This document shows positions 20,086 to 31,847 of a stretch of DNA of 64,000 nucleotides, piece by piece. Numbering within the stretch: the stretch's first letter is position 1; each line of letters opens with the position of its first letter. This DNA is from Przewalskia tangutica (taxonomy: Eukaryota; Streptophyta; Magnoliopsida; Solanales; Solanaceae): contig CM056723.1 in the NCBI GenBank assembly GCA_029844215.1, positions 91,752,790 through 91,816,789 of the forward strand, given 5' to 3'. The translations under genes and the position numbers were made by a program. Below the pieces are notes generated by a model that was not told the origin of the DNA, ran no database searches, and saw only the letters and a list, made by a program, of their open reading frames with translations.

Positions 20086-22493
20086 GTGAGATTTGAATCA
20101 CCTTTCTGAATATTTGCTCATCTGTCACAAGATTAATGTATTCTAAGGCCTTTAGATTTGATTTTGTTACAAAATTTTATGAAAAATCTGGATCCTACAT
20201 AGGTCATTTAGACTCTCAAAATAATCATATTAAATTGCAGAATTTCCTTTAAATTCATGTAAAAGAGAAGACCAAGACTACTGATACTAAATTCATGATT
20301 TCACTTTATTGAGAATGGACATAGAAAATTAGTGGATATTTGTATAATTTTTTTAATTTATAATGATGGTCTCTGTGATTGATAAGAATCACCTTGGGGG
20401 TTCAGGGATTGAATAAAGAACTTAAAAGAAATTGCAGAAGCTAAAAACAAAATTTAAATAACAAGAAATAAAAAAAGAAAACTTCAAGAAATATCCTAAG
20501 AACCCTAAATTGGACCTAGTAACAACAATTAGTTGATTAAACTAATTACTTTAACTAGAGAAACAAATCAAGAACTTAGATAAAGTGATCTTGACTTAAA
20601 ATGAAGAAACTTGAGACAGTAATTCGCTTAACGCTAATTACCTTCTATAGATGACTTAATTGAAACCAAAGATATCAATTAAAGGAAATACCTTACCTCC
20701 TAAAAGAATATTCTGTAAGGTTGCAAGTGAAATCCCAAGTTGGTGTAAAAGGAGAAATCTTTCAAATTATATTAACAATGTCTAAATTTTTAAAAAGAAC
20801 AAACGAAACCCCTATATATACCACATGTAAAACCACTCCTCAAAGACTAGGAATTAAATTCATAAACTAACTTCAGAAAAGGGTCAAAATGACCTTAATG
20901 TATCATAAATGGCTCAAATATGTCCTCCCTCCCCCAATTAGATCACAAATGCCCTCAGCATTTAGGTCTATATACTAACAGAACATTGACATGGAATTGT
21001 TAATCAAGTGGCGTTATCTTATTGGTCCAAATAGATTTTTAGACCCAACCCAAAGTAGAAACCCAAACCCACAATGTAATTTGTTTATTAATTAACCTAA
21101 CCTACAACAACAACCACAACATACCCATAGTAATCCCACGAGTGGGATCTGGGCAACATAGAGTGTACACAGACCTTACATCTACCTCGTAGAGATAGAG
21201 AAGTTGCTTCAATAATTAACCTAACCTATATGTACTATTTAGAAACCAAGTGCAAGGTTTAGAGCAATTCATTAGGCATTTCGTGAAGCCCTCTGGGTTG
21301 TCGACAAGGATTTTGATGGTAGGTCAATAACTATTTTCTAGGTTAATTCTCGTTTTTCCCCTCTACTAGACTCTCATCTCATGTCTTTTTACGTGTGAAC
21401 TAACTTGGACAACAAGTCCAACATCCTTAGGAAACGGAAAAGAAATAAATCCCAAATCCTAACTACCTAGGAAATCATTTAAATGTGTTCCCATTACCTT
21501 CCATAAACCAACTAGGAAAGAATTAGGGAAGTATGACTAATTGGGGTTTCCTAAATTGAAGGAAAAGCTCCTTGATTTGTGGCTGACTTTTAGGAGCCTT
21601 TTCCCCTAACTTGGCTCGAAGTTGGCCTTTTTGTGGGCTGGTTTAGGCACCTAATTTAGGCCTTCCTTGGTTGGTGCTCGGCCCCGATCTATATCCTCTT
21701 TGACTTCAGTTTGGCCCATAAAGTAGTTGTAAGTGGAACACTTGGTCAACTCATTTCCTTGAGTCTTGAGCTTTTCCACAATCAACACCTTTATTACCCA
21801 TTAAAAGTCTAACAACCTTGTGTTGCAATTTCTTAGTTTGAAATCTTGTGAATGGCCTCCTTCGTATTTCCAAAGCTTAATCTTGTCCTTGGTCCTATCA
21901 GTCCCAGCATAATCATTCCTCGATTATTCCATGGGGTATTTGTTATGTTCCACTAGCACATGTATCGGTAACTCTACACATTAATATTTAGACAAATGGA
22001 AAGAAATCACCTAGTGCATTTTGATTTCATTGGGATTTAAACTTTGGTCTCTCGTGGTTCTTGTTCCACTTCATTCATTGCTAGAATTCTTTTAGGAATT
22101 CAAACTCTGGAGTTGATCTATAAATTAGAAGTCTGCAACAAAACACTTTCCCACTAGTGTAAAGGTTTGAAAAGAATAACTAAATCTCTTGGTAGACCAT
22201 GTGAAGAAAGCAGGCATTCTTGCCCTGGTAGTGAAACATTTGAAAAGTAACTAAATCTTATGGCAGACCATGTGGTGATTTCATATCGGAGTGACATATA
22301 TTCACCAATTTGAATCATAAGATCATATTTCTGTAGTTTTATATGTTTCAGAATGCTGATTTTGACAACTATATCTTCAGGTGTTGTGAGAGATGACTTT
22401 CAGTTTTACCGACATGTATTACGAATTTGATTTGGTTTCTTGAAGCTACATTCTTCTCTGTACATTCTCTGACACTTTTACCATTTTGTAAAG
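20086..22493 (+). other. Fd-GOGAT intron, 2.4 kb
   Basis: AT-rich intron with a short antisense SINE fragment (21108-21205). Much of 20380-21900 has the look of old inserted DNA but no family could be named. Confidence 0.7.
21108..21205 (-). mobile_element. SINE 3' fragment, TS-like, antisense
   Basis: Starts with a CAA-rich tail (complement of TTG repeats), then ATCCCACGAGTGGGATCTGGG, AGAGTGTACACAGACCTTAC and CTACCTCGTAGAGATAGAG. Clearly related to the copy at 7552-7671 but more diverged. Confidence 0.65.
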
Positions 22494-22577
22494 GTAAACA
22501 AGGAGATTGTTAAGATCCAGAGAGTGATTGCTCCGGTGGGTCAAATGCAGCTAAAGAACCTAATTGAAGCCCATGTG
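22494..22577 (+). CDS. GLU1: Fd-GOGAT exon 16 of window
   Basis: Twenty-eight codons, VNKEIVKIQRVIAPVGQMQL then KNLIEAHV. Acceptor GTAAAG, donor GTAAGT. Intact. Confidence 0.94.
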
Positions 22578-23125
22578 GTAAGTACACGCATATTTTGTAT
22601 GTGCCTGCATGCACGCACACACATGCTCGATTAATGATACAACTCATTGGGACATAATTACATTATGTGCCCACAATCTAATTTGATAGGCTCCCCTCAA
22701 ACTTTTTCAGGTATATTGCCATCTATAATTCAAAGTATTTGTTTTTACTTGTTTATGTGTGTTTGGGTGGGTGGCTCAATTCACGGGCTTTTGACCTTTA
22801 GTTCGTCCACAAGGCTTTAGTATCAGTAATACAGTTAATTGATGGTGTGTCTGCATTGCATGAACAGTATCCACCCTATTTTTCGTGGGATCTTACACAA
22901 ATAGCTGACTGGATTCACTGTTTGCTTTTCTTAATTGTATACATAATATACACTAATTATACGCGGTTATATACATATGTTATACATCCGCTAGCCATTT
23001 TTAGTTTAAACGGTCGGGTGAGCGGCTATTTAGGTTAATTCTTCATTTTTCTTCTCGGCTTCTTTGAACTAATTGCTGACTGGTTGAGGTAGTCTGTTCT
23101 AATATATGTGTATTCATCTACCTAG
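22578..23125 (+). other. Fd-GOGAT last intron
   Basis: 548-bp GT-AG intron. A TG/CA-rich patch lies near 22590-22625. No element recognised. Confidence 0.8.
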
Positions 23126-23305
23126 GAAAAAACTGGCAGCACGAAAGGCTCCGTTATACTCAAGGACTGGGACAAATATTTGCCACTCTTTTGGCAATTG
23201 GTTCCACCCAGTGAAGAAGACACCCCTGAGAGCAGTGCTGAATATGAGCAAACTGCTGCTGGGCAGGAGGTCACTTTGCAGTCTGCAGAGATACCAACTA
23301 AATAA
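23126..23305 (+). CDS. GLU1: Fd-GOGAT terminal exon
   Basis: Reads EKTGSTKGSVILKDWDKYLP, LFWQLVPPSEEDTPESSAEY and EQTAAGQEVTLQSAEIPTK, then TAA at 23303-23305. The ending is typical of plant Fd-GOGAT. AATAAA overlaps the stop; a poly(A) site was not located. Copia-derived sequence begins about 100 bp downstream. Confidence 0.95.
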   Translation, partial: EKTGSTKGSVILKDWDKYLPLFWQLVPPSEEDTPESSAEYEQTAAGQEVTLQSAEIPTK

Positions 23306-23416
23306 ATCTAAAGGCCAATCATATGCATACAGCTATGACCACGGTCTAATCAGGAGGCAGTTTGTACAGGAAATTCATTTTAATTTTTAGAATCATATCG
23401 TCAGCGAAAGAGAACA

Positions 23417-24370
23417 GTGGAGTCTGAGAGTCGATATCCAATCACACCAAGTCTCGATTCCTCGCGTCAAGTCATGCCTTCCACTTTTGCAGCTCTTGCT
23501 CATTTCTTGTGGCATGTTCGTCTAGGTCATCAGGGGCCGTCTATTTTGTATGTCTTAGATAAAAATAAACTTATTTCTTGTAAGGGTACACATAGTACTC
23601 CGAAATGTCAATCTTGTTCCTTAGAAACAATTATTAAGTTACCATTTATGGATTCTAATTCTACTACTTCAATGTCATTTGATATTATTCATAGCGATTT
23701 ATGGACTATCTCCTGTTCTTAGTTCATTGGGTCATCGTTACTATGTTTTATTTTTAGATGATTATTCTAAATTTTTATGGACGTTCCCAATAGCAAAGAA
23801 ATCTCAAGTTTTTTCCATCTTCCAAAAATTTAGAGCTTTCATTAAGACTCAATTCGAACGAGAAATAAAAAATATCCAATGTGATAATGACAAAGAGTAT
23901 GACAATTGGGAATTTCATGAATTTGTGCTAAAAATTGAATCAATTTTCATTTTTCTTGTTATCATACGTCTTCACAAAATGGGAAAGCCGAACACAAAAT
24001 TCGTACTATTAATAACATTATCCGAACATTCTTTGTTCAAGCTTCCGTACCCCCGTATTTTTGGCATCATGCTCTACAAATGACTACTGCTATACTTAAC
24101 ATTCTTCCTTCCAAAAGTTTGACATATTCGTCCCCTCTTCAAATTTTATATAATAAGACTCATTCGTATTGACATCTTAGGGTCTTTGGGTGCTTTTGTT
24201 ATCCACTTTTTCCTTCCACTACAATTAACAAACTTCAAGCTCGTTCTACCCCTTGTGTGTTTTTGAGATATCCGTCAAATCACCGTGGTTATAAATGTTT
24301 TGATTTATCATCTAATCGAATCATTATTAGTCGTCATGTAATATTTGATGAATCAATTTCCGTTTACTAA
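23417..24370 (+). pseudogene. Copia GAG-pre-integrase and integrase segment
   Basis: Frame-shifted pieces read FLWHVRLGHQGPS and FDIIHSDLWT (zinc-binding pre-integrase region), YYVLFLDDYSKFLW and IQCDNDKEYDN (integrase core) and, near 24176-24369, GCFCYPLFPSTTINKLQARS and RGYKCFDLSSNRIIISRHV (integrase C-end). At least two frameshifts and several stops, so no functional protein. Confidence 0.82.
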
Positions 24371-24723
24371 GGTCAGTAGTCCTGTGCCTAGTTCGTATAA
24401 TTTTTTGGATGATCTTATATCTCCGTATATTATTCACCATTTTCCGGATTTATCCCACGCCCCGAATCTGCCAGCGGGCCCACTGCCCGCTGGTCATCTC
24501 GTCACAAAGTCACTAGGTCCAGAAACTGGGCCATCTTCCCAGCCCAGGGCCCAGCTTTGATTCCAAAGACGCTTTTGGCCCATCACGGTTCCTCGCTTAC
24601 GCCATTACGTTCTCGTTTACGCTCGGCTAGCAGCCCATCGCGCTAGCTACCCGCCCTCGGTCCCGATCCTTCCTGCATCTACTCAATTCAGCCCCGAGTC
24701 ATGGACCAGTCACCCGAGCCCAA

Positions 24724-26040
24724 TGATGCACGATTTAATGCACACACTTTAACGCAAGTGCACGTTGTCGACTCAAGTAATATAGTCTTGAAGACCGAGT
24801 TATCGTCCTCAGGGATTAGTGCTCAAGTACCAATTATCTATCCATTGTTATCTATTTGGTAACCGATATTTGAGTTTGTTGATTATAACTAACAATTATA
24901 AATACTAATTAACTATGTGTTTACTTCAGTAGTGATGGAAATAGGGTTTCCAAGTCGCCTCAACTATCCGCTTATATTACTTATTAATGCAATAAATTAT
25001 GGTTCTTCTTCTTTTGGAGATAGCAGGTTTACTAATTCGTTTTATACTCTCGTTAAGGCTATATAAACACTCAACCCCAGTAGTGCTCCTTTCTACCTTT
25101 CGGTGATAAGGATTTACATGGGAGGATTAAGAACAAAAACCCTGTTAACGTTTACGCAAGTAAGCTAGGTATTTAAACCCCCGTTAACGCTACACAAATA
25201 ATTGAGGTATTTTCATCCCCAATCCGACTTATGATTACCCAACTACAACATAGTCACAACCTCCTCCTTTCGAAGTTTGATTAGAAATCATATAAATAAT
25301 GATAATTAATGATCAAGTAATTACCAAGCATTCAAAACATTATTGGAATAAATCTCAACAATAAGAAGAACAACCACAAACATGTCTTAACTCATAAAAT
25401 AAGGTTCAAGTGAATTGATATGGAAAATCCTATATTAGAATTAGTTCCTAGCCATAGACATGACAAGAACTAATTCAATATCCAACATAAACTAAAAGTA
25501 AAGTAAAGGAAAGAAAAGAAATTACTAAGTAATGGTCTCCAATCTTCAACTCCAAGAAGTCTTGTGTTTGTGCAAGAAAGGGAACCCTTAAAAACTGCCT
25601 AGGGTTCTCTTTTTATAGCTTCAAAATCGCCCTTAAGATTTTCCTTCAGGCCTGACCCATAAAATCGTCAAAGACCTGATTTTTCCCGCGTCGGCGCCGC
25701 GCCATTCTTATCAGCCACAAATACGGAACTTCAAACTTCGATGATGAGGCGCCGCGGCGCTGAAACTTCTGAAGGCCTCTGGATATTGGGCGCCGGGCGC
25801 TCGCCTCGTTGGAGGCGCCGCCAGACGGTGATATCTCTGCCTGGTTCGCCACTTTCTCGCATTTTAAGCTCTGGAACCTCCACTTTTGCCCTCTTTTCGC
25901 TCCTTTTCCGCCAAAGAGCCATTTTAACCAATTTGACTCAAAAGAAGAAAATATATCCTAAGACGACACGTATTTGTACAAAAAAGGACAAAAGACTCAC
26001 TAAAAACGACTCAAAAAGTGTATATAAAATACACCGATCA
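24724..26040 (-). repeat. 3' LTR of the nested Athila-like element
   Basis: 1,317 bp, near-identical by eye to 31848-33186 except in a GC-rich patch (about 25685-25830). On the minus strand it follows the purine tract GTTTGGGGGTATT at 26041-26053. Confidence 0.88.
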
Positions 26041-27235
26041 AATACCCCCAAACTTAACCTTTGATCGCCCTCGAGCAAAGATAAAAAGAAAGAAATAAAA
26101 ACTCAAAGGAGAAGAAAAATAAAAGACTCAATGACATTGATCACTTTGCTGCATTAGTGTTACTTAGAAAAACATGAAGATTAGCAGAATAATATACAGG
26201 AACATATAGCATGAATTTTTAGCATTCTAAACACATCAAGCTAGATATTTCGCAAACTCATTTTAATAATGCTTAATGGAAGTAAGAATACTGAATTATG
26301 CATGTCAATTTCAAAATCCTATGACATGTTTACTTGCTATTCTCCACTAATCATGGATATGCATATAAGAGATCTTCAGGACTTTTCAGGGTTGTAATGT
26401 AGTCTTAGGCATGGGTAGGTAGAAATAGGCATTTAGGTTCATTTTATGTACCATAATCTCTTTTAGCTTTTCAATGTTTCCCTTCTCTTTTGATTTCTTT
26501 TCTTCACTTCAAATCTATCTTTTCCCTCTTTTGTTTTGAGAGCGTGAAGTGTATTATAATAACAAGCACCCCCAAACTTAGGCTTTTGCCTATAACTTTT
26601 TTATTGGGGTGCATCAATCTTGTTTGCTCTTTTTGTCTCTTTTTTAACACATTCTATTCCAACTATTTCACATGTTTACTTATGGCACAAGTGTGGGAAT
26701 ATAGGGTGTCAAAGAAAAAGTTCAATTTTTAGGCTCAATGGGGCTGACTAGGGATATTTTTAATGTCAGGGATAGAAAAGAGTGGTAAGAATTGGCTAAC
26801 AAAGAAACGCTTGAGTCATCTCCCTAACATGCATATCCTAACTATTTCGCCTCAAATAGCAAGCAATCATAACACATAGGTTTTAATCATTTATCATGCA
26901 CAATTCAAGCAAGAAACTCCAAATAGACAGATTTTGTGAGTTTTTGGCATATCTAACCTAAGTGTTTAGATAGTTGCTTCTAATTCCATTACATTATTCC
27001 ACCTTACTTCACTAGGTGTTTCTAGTAACTACAGCATGCATGATCTTTGACAGACAATTATGACTCAAAAAGAAAAAATTTATGACTCAAAAATACACAA
27101 AAACAATCAAAAAGACTCAAACATACTATAACAATAAGACACAAATAAGACACCCCCCCAAACTTAAATCACACATTGTCCCCAATGTGTGCAAGACTCA
27201 AAGACAATAAAAGAAAAGACACTTACAAACTTGGT
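26041..27235 (-). other. Non-coding 3' body of the nested element
   Basis: About 1.2 kb between the polypurine tract and the end of the second ORF. AT-rich with no coding signal. A second purine-type tract (complement of ACACCCCCCCAAACTTA) lies near 27150. Confidence 0.7.
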
Positions 27236-28390
27236 TTAAAATGGTGGCGGCGGCGGTGACATTGGATAGTGTATTGACCACTGGTTGAACAAGGAACTCA
27301 TCTCGTTAATTTGCTGCCTCGTTTCTTGTTGTCCTTGTATCACCGTGTCCAAACTCTGCATCATCCTTATCTGATTTTGGAGTAACTGCTCCATCATGGG
27401 CACTGAAGGTTCTGATTCTGTGGGTGGCTGGTGGCTGCTCCATGCCGCATATTGAGCCTCTATCTCAGGCTCATCTTCGTCCCTGGCGGCCTCTGCTGCT
27501 GCTGCTGGTGGTGCTGGTCTTCTTCTTGCTGCTGGGGGACTTGGGTCTGGGAAGGAGTGCACTATTCCATATGACACAGGCAGTTGGTTTCTCTCACGAG
27601 TATCAGTGGGTAGGGTTGGGACCCCATTTATGGCGCATAAACTTGTAATAAGTGAGCCATGTCCCAACCCACCTGTTGTTACCAACCTGCTGGTCTCTTC
27701 AATGCTTTGCACTATCTCCTTTCCCACATCAATCGTCTTCCCCGTCATAATTCCATATATCAATTTGATTATGTCTTTTGGCACTCTGGTAAAGTGCGTT
27801 GATGGAATCAGACGGGCACTGACGAAATACACCACTGGTCGCTGGTTGAATCGACACCGCTCGCCCTTCTTGACCCATTTCTCGCGATATCAACGCAGCT
27901 ACGGTAGCTCATCGCGGCTCGCGACGGTCTCCCAGTTGATGCTGCTGGTGCTTCTAGACCATGTTCTGAAGTAGCTTCGGTCATCACATCTTTCTTCAAC
28001 GTCAACTGTCTCTAATACCGCATTGACCTCTTCTGCCGTCACAGGCACATATTTTCCCCTTACAAAACATCCATTGTCCACCTTCTCCGGAAGATTAGCA
28101 TAAAATTCACGCACCATCACTGTGTTCATTGGTGCTATCTCTTCCGGGTTTACAAATCTTTCCCACCCCATCATCTCAATCATCGCCCGAATGGGCTCAT
28201 AGACATCTTCCTCCCCAAGAGAATCCCTTTGATAGTCCATTCCCCTTTCAGGGATTAAGGGCCTAGTACTAAACTTCTTGTATCTTTCATGAGCTTGTTG
28301 GCTAATAAACCTAGTATCATCATATTGAATTTGAGGTGGATGTGAGGCTCTTCTTCTCTTCTCGCATATGGTTAAATCACTTTTTGCAGC
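27236..28390 (-). pseudogene. Second ORF, 'putative plant transposon protein' family-like
   Basis: Minus-strand reading runs from about 28390 through FISQQAHERYKKFSTRPLIP, MIEMMGWERFVNP and MVREFYANLPEK, then, after in-frame stops near 27900, continues in the same frame with SARLIPSTHFTRVPKDIIKL, a Pro/Ala-rich stretch and a Gln-rich end (27236-27835). The REFYANL and RLIP motifs resemble the plant family called 'putative plant transposon protein' (Transposase_32-like), recalled rather than searched. No catalytic motif is apparent. It occupies the place of pol or env in longer relatives. Confidence 0.6.
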
Positions 28391-29170
28391 GTTTCCTTAG
28401 TGTCACAGATGTTCCCCAACACTATCACCCAACAACTAGCAGCTACAACACCTACTACCCCTAAACTTCACTTAAGAATCTTTTACACAACACCCACACC
28501 CTCCTTGTATACTCCTCCTCTAAATTTCACAACCAATTTTTCAACACCCCAACAACTTCACAGATACAATACTCCTCCAATCTAACACCTCCTCTTACTA
28601 CAGTTAAGCTTTCAAGAAAAGATGAAGATTACCTTTTTGACGGTGTTCTTCAAGGTTTTCTTGCCTCTAATGGTGATTTTTGGCACTGGGATGAAGTTTT
28701 GTTGGTTGAAATGGTTAAGGGTTTAGGGACTTTAAGAGTTTTGGTTTGATTTGTGGAAGATTTGTGGGTAAAGTGTGGATTTCCGTGGGTTTTGTGGAGA
28801 AGAAAGGTTAGGTTTTGGTTTGAAATTTGGGAAAATCGGGTTTTTGGGCGTCTTTTAATTTCTGGGTTTTCGCTACATGCTCGCACTTGGCGCGCGCGCC
28901 AACTTATCGCACTTCTTCGGGAATTTCGCTCGCGTCATACTGGAGCCGCGGCGCCTAGACTTGGCAATTTTTCTGGATTTTTGGCGCCGCGGCCCTGCTC
29001 CTGGGCGCCGCGACGCTCACCCATTTTTCTGGAAATCCTGGCTATTCTTCAGTTTTCGCCCTCCAATTTATTTGCCTACACCTGTCAATCACAACACAAA
29101 CACTACCTCCGTGAGACTGTTCTTAATAAAAACTAACTATATTAAAGTAAAATAAATCAAAATACCTTGG
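28391..29170 (-). other. Spacer between ORF2 and protease remnant
   Basis: No supported gene. It includes a GC-rich patch (about 28885-29020) with GGCGCCGCG-type motifs, also found in both LTRs. Short ORFs here are unsupported. Confidence 0.6.
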
Positions 29171-29840
29171 GTTGCCTCCCAAGTAGCGTTGTCTTTAACG
29201 TCTTTTAGCCGAACGCAAGTTCCTTAACTCAAGAAGTGTGGGGTGGATTAACCCCACAACCAATCCATTTTCTCCACATTTTCCTTTTTCTTCTTCTGCT
29301 TCTCTTCTTAAATTTATTTTCAAGGGAAGGTTCAGGAACACATACCTGCTTTGGCGGAGGTTCGACATCACGCACTGCCATGGGCTTATCTCCTTGGTTT
29401 GACTTGTACCGCTCACAGGGGTTCTCACGATGGTGCCGACAGAAAGCACTCGCCATGATTGGTGGCTCAATAATGTGTTTAAATACTTTAAACACCATTT
29501 CTTCCTTCTCCACCTCAACGCCGCCTCTCATTTTTCTACATCGATCGTGGCTCTCGCCGCCAGAATGGTCTCCCAATATGATGGGATCTGCATCCTCTTC
29601 CATGTCGAGAATGAGAAGTCCGCAGAAAAAGAATTTTCCTACTTTAACAAAGACGCCTTCAATCTTCCCCTCGGGTGCACCATCGTTTCATCGGCTAGTT
29701 GCAGGCTCACCGTGGTTGGTTTTGCCTCACCTAACTCCAACCGCTTAAACACCGATAAAGGCATCAAATTTATACTTGCCCTAAATCACAAAGCGGCCTC
29801 ACAGCATGTTACCTTGCCAATCGTGCAAGGCTGTAAAGCT
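29170..29840 (-). pseudogene. Aspartic protease remnant of the nested element
   Basis: Minus-strand frames give the classic order after gag: an active-site-like ALCDLGASINLMPLSVFKRL (reconstructed only in fragments across shifts near 29740-29800), QLADETMVHP, VKVGKFFFCG and LDMEEDADPIILG. Downstream only gag-pol linker-like sequence and LLGRQPKV remain, then pol is missing. Confidence 0.6.
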
Positions 29841-31664
29841 CTCGTGTCTTTTAGTTTGGGGTAGCTTTTCTCGCAGATGGCATCGCACTCTCGCCGCCAC
29901 CATCTCATACTCTGCTAGTTTCTTCTTCTTCCCCAAAATCTCCTTCATGAATTTGAAATAAGAAGACATTTGCTCCAACGCCTCTATAAAGGGTATGTTG
30001 ATATGTAGCTTTCTGAACGTCTCCAAAAATTTGGAGAATTGTTTATCAACTGCCTTCCTCTGCAATCTCTGTGGGAACGGGATCTTCTCGGTATACTCCT
30101 TCTCTGGAGTTTTCTCTACTACTGGGCGAGCTTCAACCACCTTTTCTTTCTCTATTTCTGCCCTTGTTTCAACTACCGGCTGAGGTGAATGCTGCTCCAA
30201 CTGTTTACCACTTCTCAGCTGTACTTCCTGGCATTGTTCTCTCGGATTCATCTCTGTGTTGCTTGGCAGTGTACCCTGTGGCCTGCTGTTCGATTGCTTT
30301 GCTAGTTGACCCACTTGTGTTTCCAAGTTCCTGAACGAAGATCTAGTCTCCGCCATGAACTGGGTCTGGGAGTTGGTAAGTGTCAACAAATCCTCTCTCA
30401 GCTCGTCTGGCTTTTCTGGCTGAACAGGTGCATTAAATTGCTGAGACGGTGGGGCCTGAGTAAATGGCTGCTGATTTTGGTGCCTTGGTTTTGCATCGCC
30501 TCTATATCGATTCACGCTGCCTCGGTCTCTCCATGAAAAATTTGGGTGATTCCTCCACCCTGGATTGTATGTGTTGGAGTATGGGTTGTTTTGGGGCCTC
30601 TGATAGTTACCCATGGCTTGGCACTCTGCTTGCTCGATTGGCATATTATTAGGATCAGCTGAAGGACATCTATCGAATGTATGTGGACCACCACATATTT
30701 CACAGCTCTTTGGCATCTGCACTGCATTTACAACATCAGATGTTGTTACCGCTTGGTCAACAGTGGCAACTTGGGCATTCGTGGCGGTGATGGCATCTAT
30801 CTCATGAACTTCCACCGCTTCTCCTACCACTCATCGGTCTATCTTACGTGACATGGTTGGTGGTGGCCATATCTTCTAATAAGCCGAGCTTCGTGGTCGC
30901 TTTTTCTCATAAAGGTCCCACCGTGATCAATAATTATTCCGTTGTTCCGCCACCGTTATAAGATGTGGACCAAGTTCCACAACTCAATACAGTGGTGTGG
31001 ACACTTCCTCTGTAAGTCCTTGAATCTTTCCCAAGCTTCGTATAATGACTCTCCGTCTGCTTGGTAGAAATTATTCAGCTCCCCTCTCAATTTCGCTGCT
31101 TTGCATGGTGGGAAAATTTTGCCAAAATTTCGCGCCATTCTTGCTGTAAAAATCGAATCACCGGTAAGGAGTTTAACCATACTTTTGCTCTATCCCCGAG
31201 GAGAAGGGGAAAGAGCCTCACCGACGGCAGATCATCGAACGCCGTTATATTCGAATGTTGCACACTCCAAGAAATTAGCTATGTGCATATGTGGATCCTC
31301 CGATGGCAACCTCCAAATCGTGACCGTGTTCGCACCATGCTTAGAATTGCGGTTTGATCTCAAAGTTATTTGCTCCTATTCCGGGAGCCTAATACATGTC
31401 CTGCGTTCTTTCACCCTGCATCACGTAGTCTCCCAAGCTTCTTTCTCGCCGACTTGAACTCTCCTCGACATCCATAGGTATTCTCCGAGGCATTCCTTGG
31501 TTAGGTTGATTTTCACCTAACCCCTCTCTCAGCACATTGTTGTTTTGAACGCCGTCCATCTCTATCAAGGTTGAAATTCGCTGGTTCCTTCTATTCTGTT
31601 TACAAGTTTTCTCAATCTCTGGATTGAAGGGAACAAGAGTGTCCGCTCCTCTTCTCCTTCGCAT
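29799..31664 (-). pseudogene. Gag of the nested Athila-like element, frameshifted
   Basis: Three minus-strand ORFs in two frames form one gag: N-terminal part 31389-31664, capsid-like part 30956-31180 with FYQADGESLYEAWERFKDLQ, and C-terminal part 29799-30830. The last holds a zinc knuckle CEICGGPHTFDRC (C-x2-C-x4-H-x4-C), Gln/Pro-rich spacers and Glu/Lys-rich segments. Two frameshifts break it. Gag packages element RNA in virus-like particles. The best preserved gene of the nest. Confidence 0.8.
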
Positions 31665-31823
31665 AAACTGAGCGCCTGAAACAGATCAAAAACAAACAAA
31701 CAAATCACGACACCCTGATTTTTACAAAACTAAATAATAATAAAAACAATAAATAAATAAAAAAAATATAAAAACCAAATTAGAAATTAAGAATAGATAA
31801 AATTGATATTGAACTATGCCTAA

Positions 31824-31841
31824 TCCCCGGCAACGGCGCCA
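31824..31841 (-). promoter_or_regulatory. Primer binding site for tRNA-Asp
   Basis: TGGCGCCGTTGCCGGGGA on the minus strand is the complement of the 3' end of plant tRNA-Asp(GTC) including CCA, six bases from the 5' LTR (which starts at 33186 on minus). It fixes the orientation. Confidence 0.88.
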
Positions 31842-31847
31842 AAAACT

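Larger units (their letters stand above)
992..23305 (+). pseudogene. GLU1: Ferredoxin-dependent glutamate synthase (Fd-GOGAT), 3' half, disrupted
   Basis: Seventeen exons encode about 758 C-terminal residues of Fd-GOGAT, the plastid enzyme that turns glutamine plus 2-oxoglutarate into two glutamates using reduced ferredoxin (ammonium and photorespiratory nitrogen assimilation). Visible in order: end of the central domain (exons 1-2), FMN-binding synthase domain (exons 3-9) with the 3Fe-4S cysteines in exon 8, and the glycine-rich GXGXG beta-helix domain (exons 11-16). The protein ends after this domain with no NAD(P)H subunit, which favours the ferredoxin type over NADH-GOGAT. All introns are GT-AG and phases are consistent. 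Two lesions argue for a pseudogene: TGA at 1049-1051 and a 1,125-bp hAT-like insertion in exon 12. A working copy elsewhere is an inference, since the enzyme is needed for photorespiration. The N-terminal half lies upstream of the window. Identification is firm; dead status is likely but unproven. Confidence 0.9.

Noticed and set aside
28753..29155. Plus-strand ORFs of 92-127 aa over the GC-rich island
   Set aside because: They run antisense to the nested element and are explained by GC-rich composition; no family motif.
31824..31841. tRNA gene
   Set aside because: Only the 18-nt tRNA-Asp 3' complement is present; it is a primer binding site.
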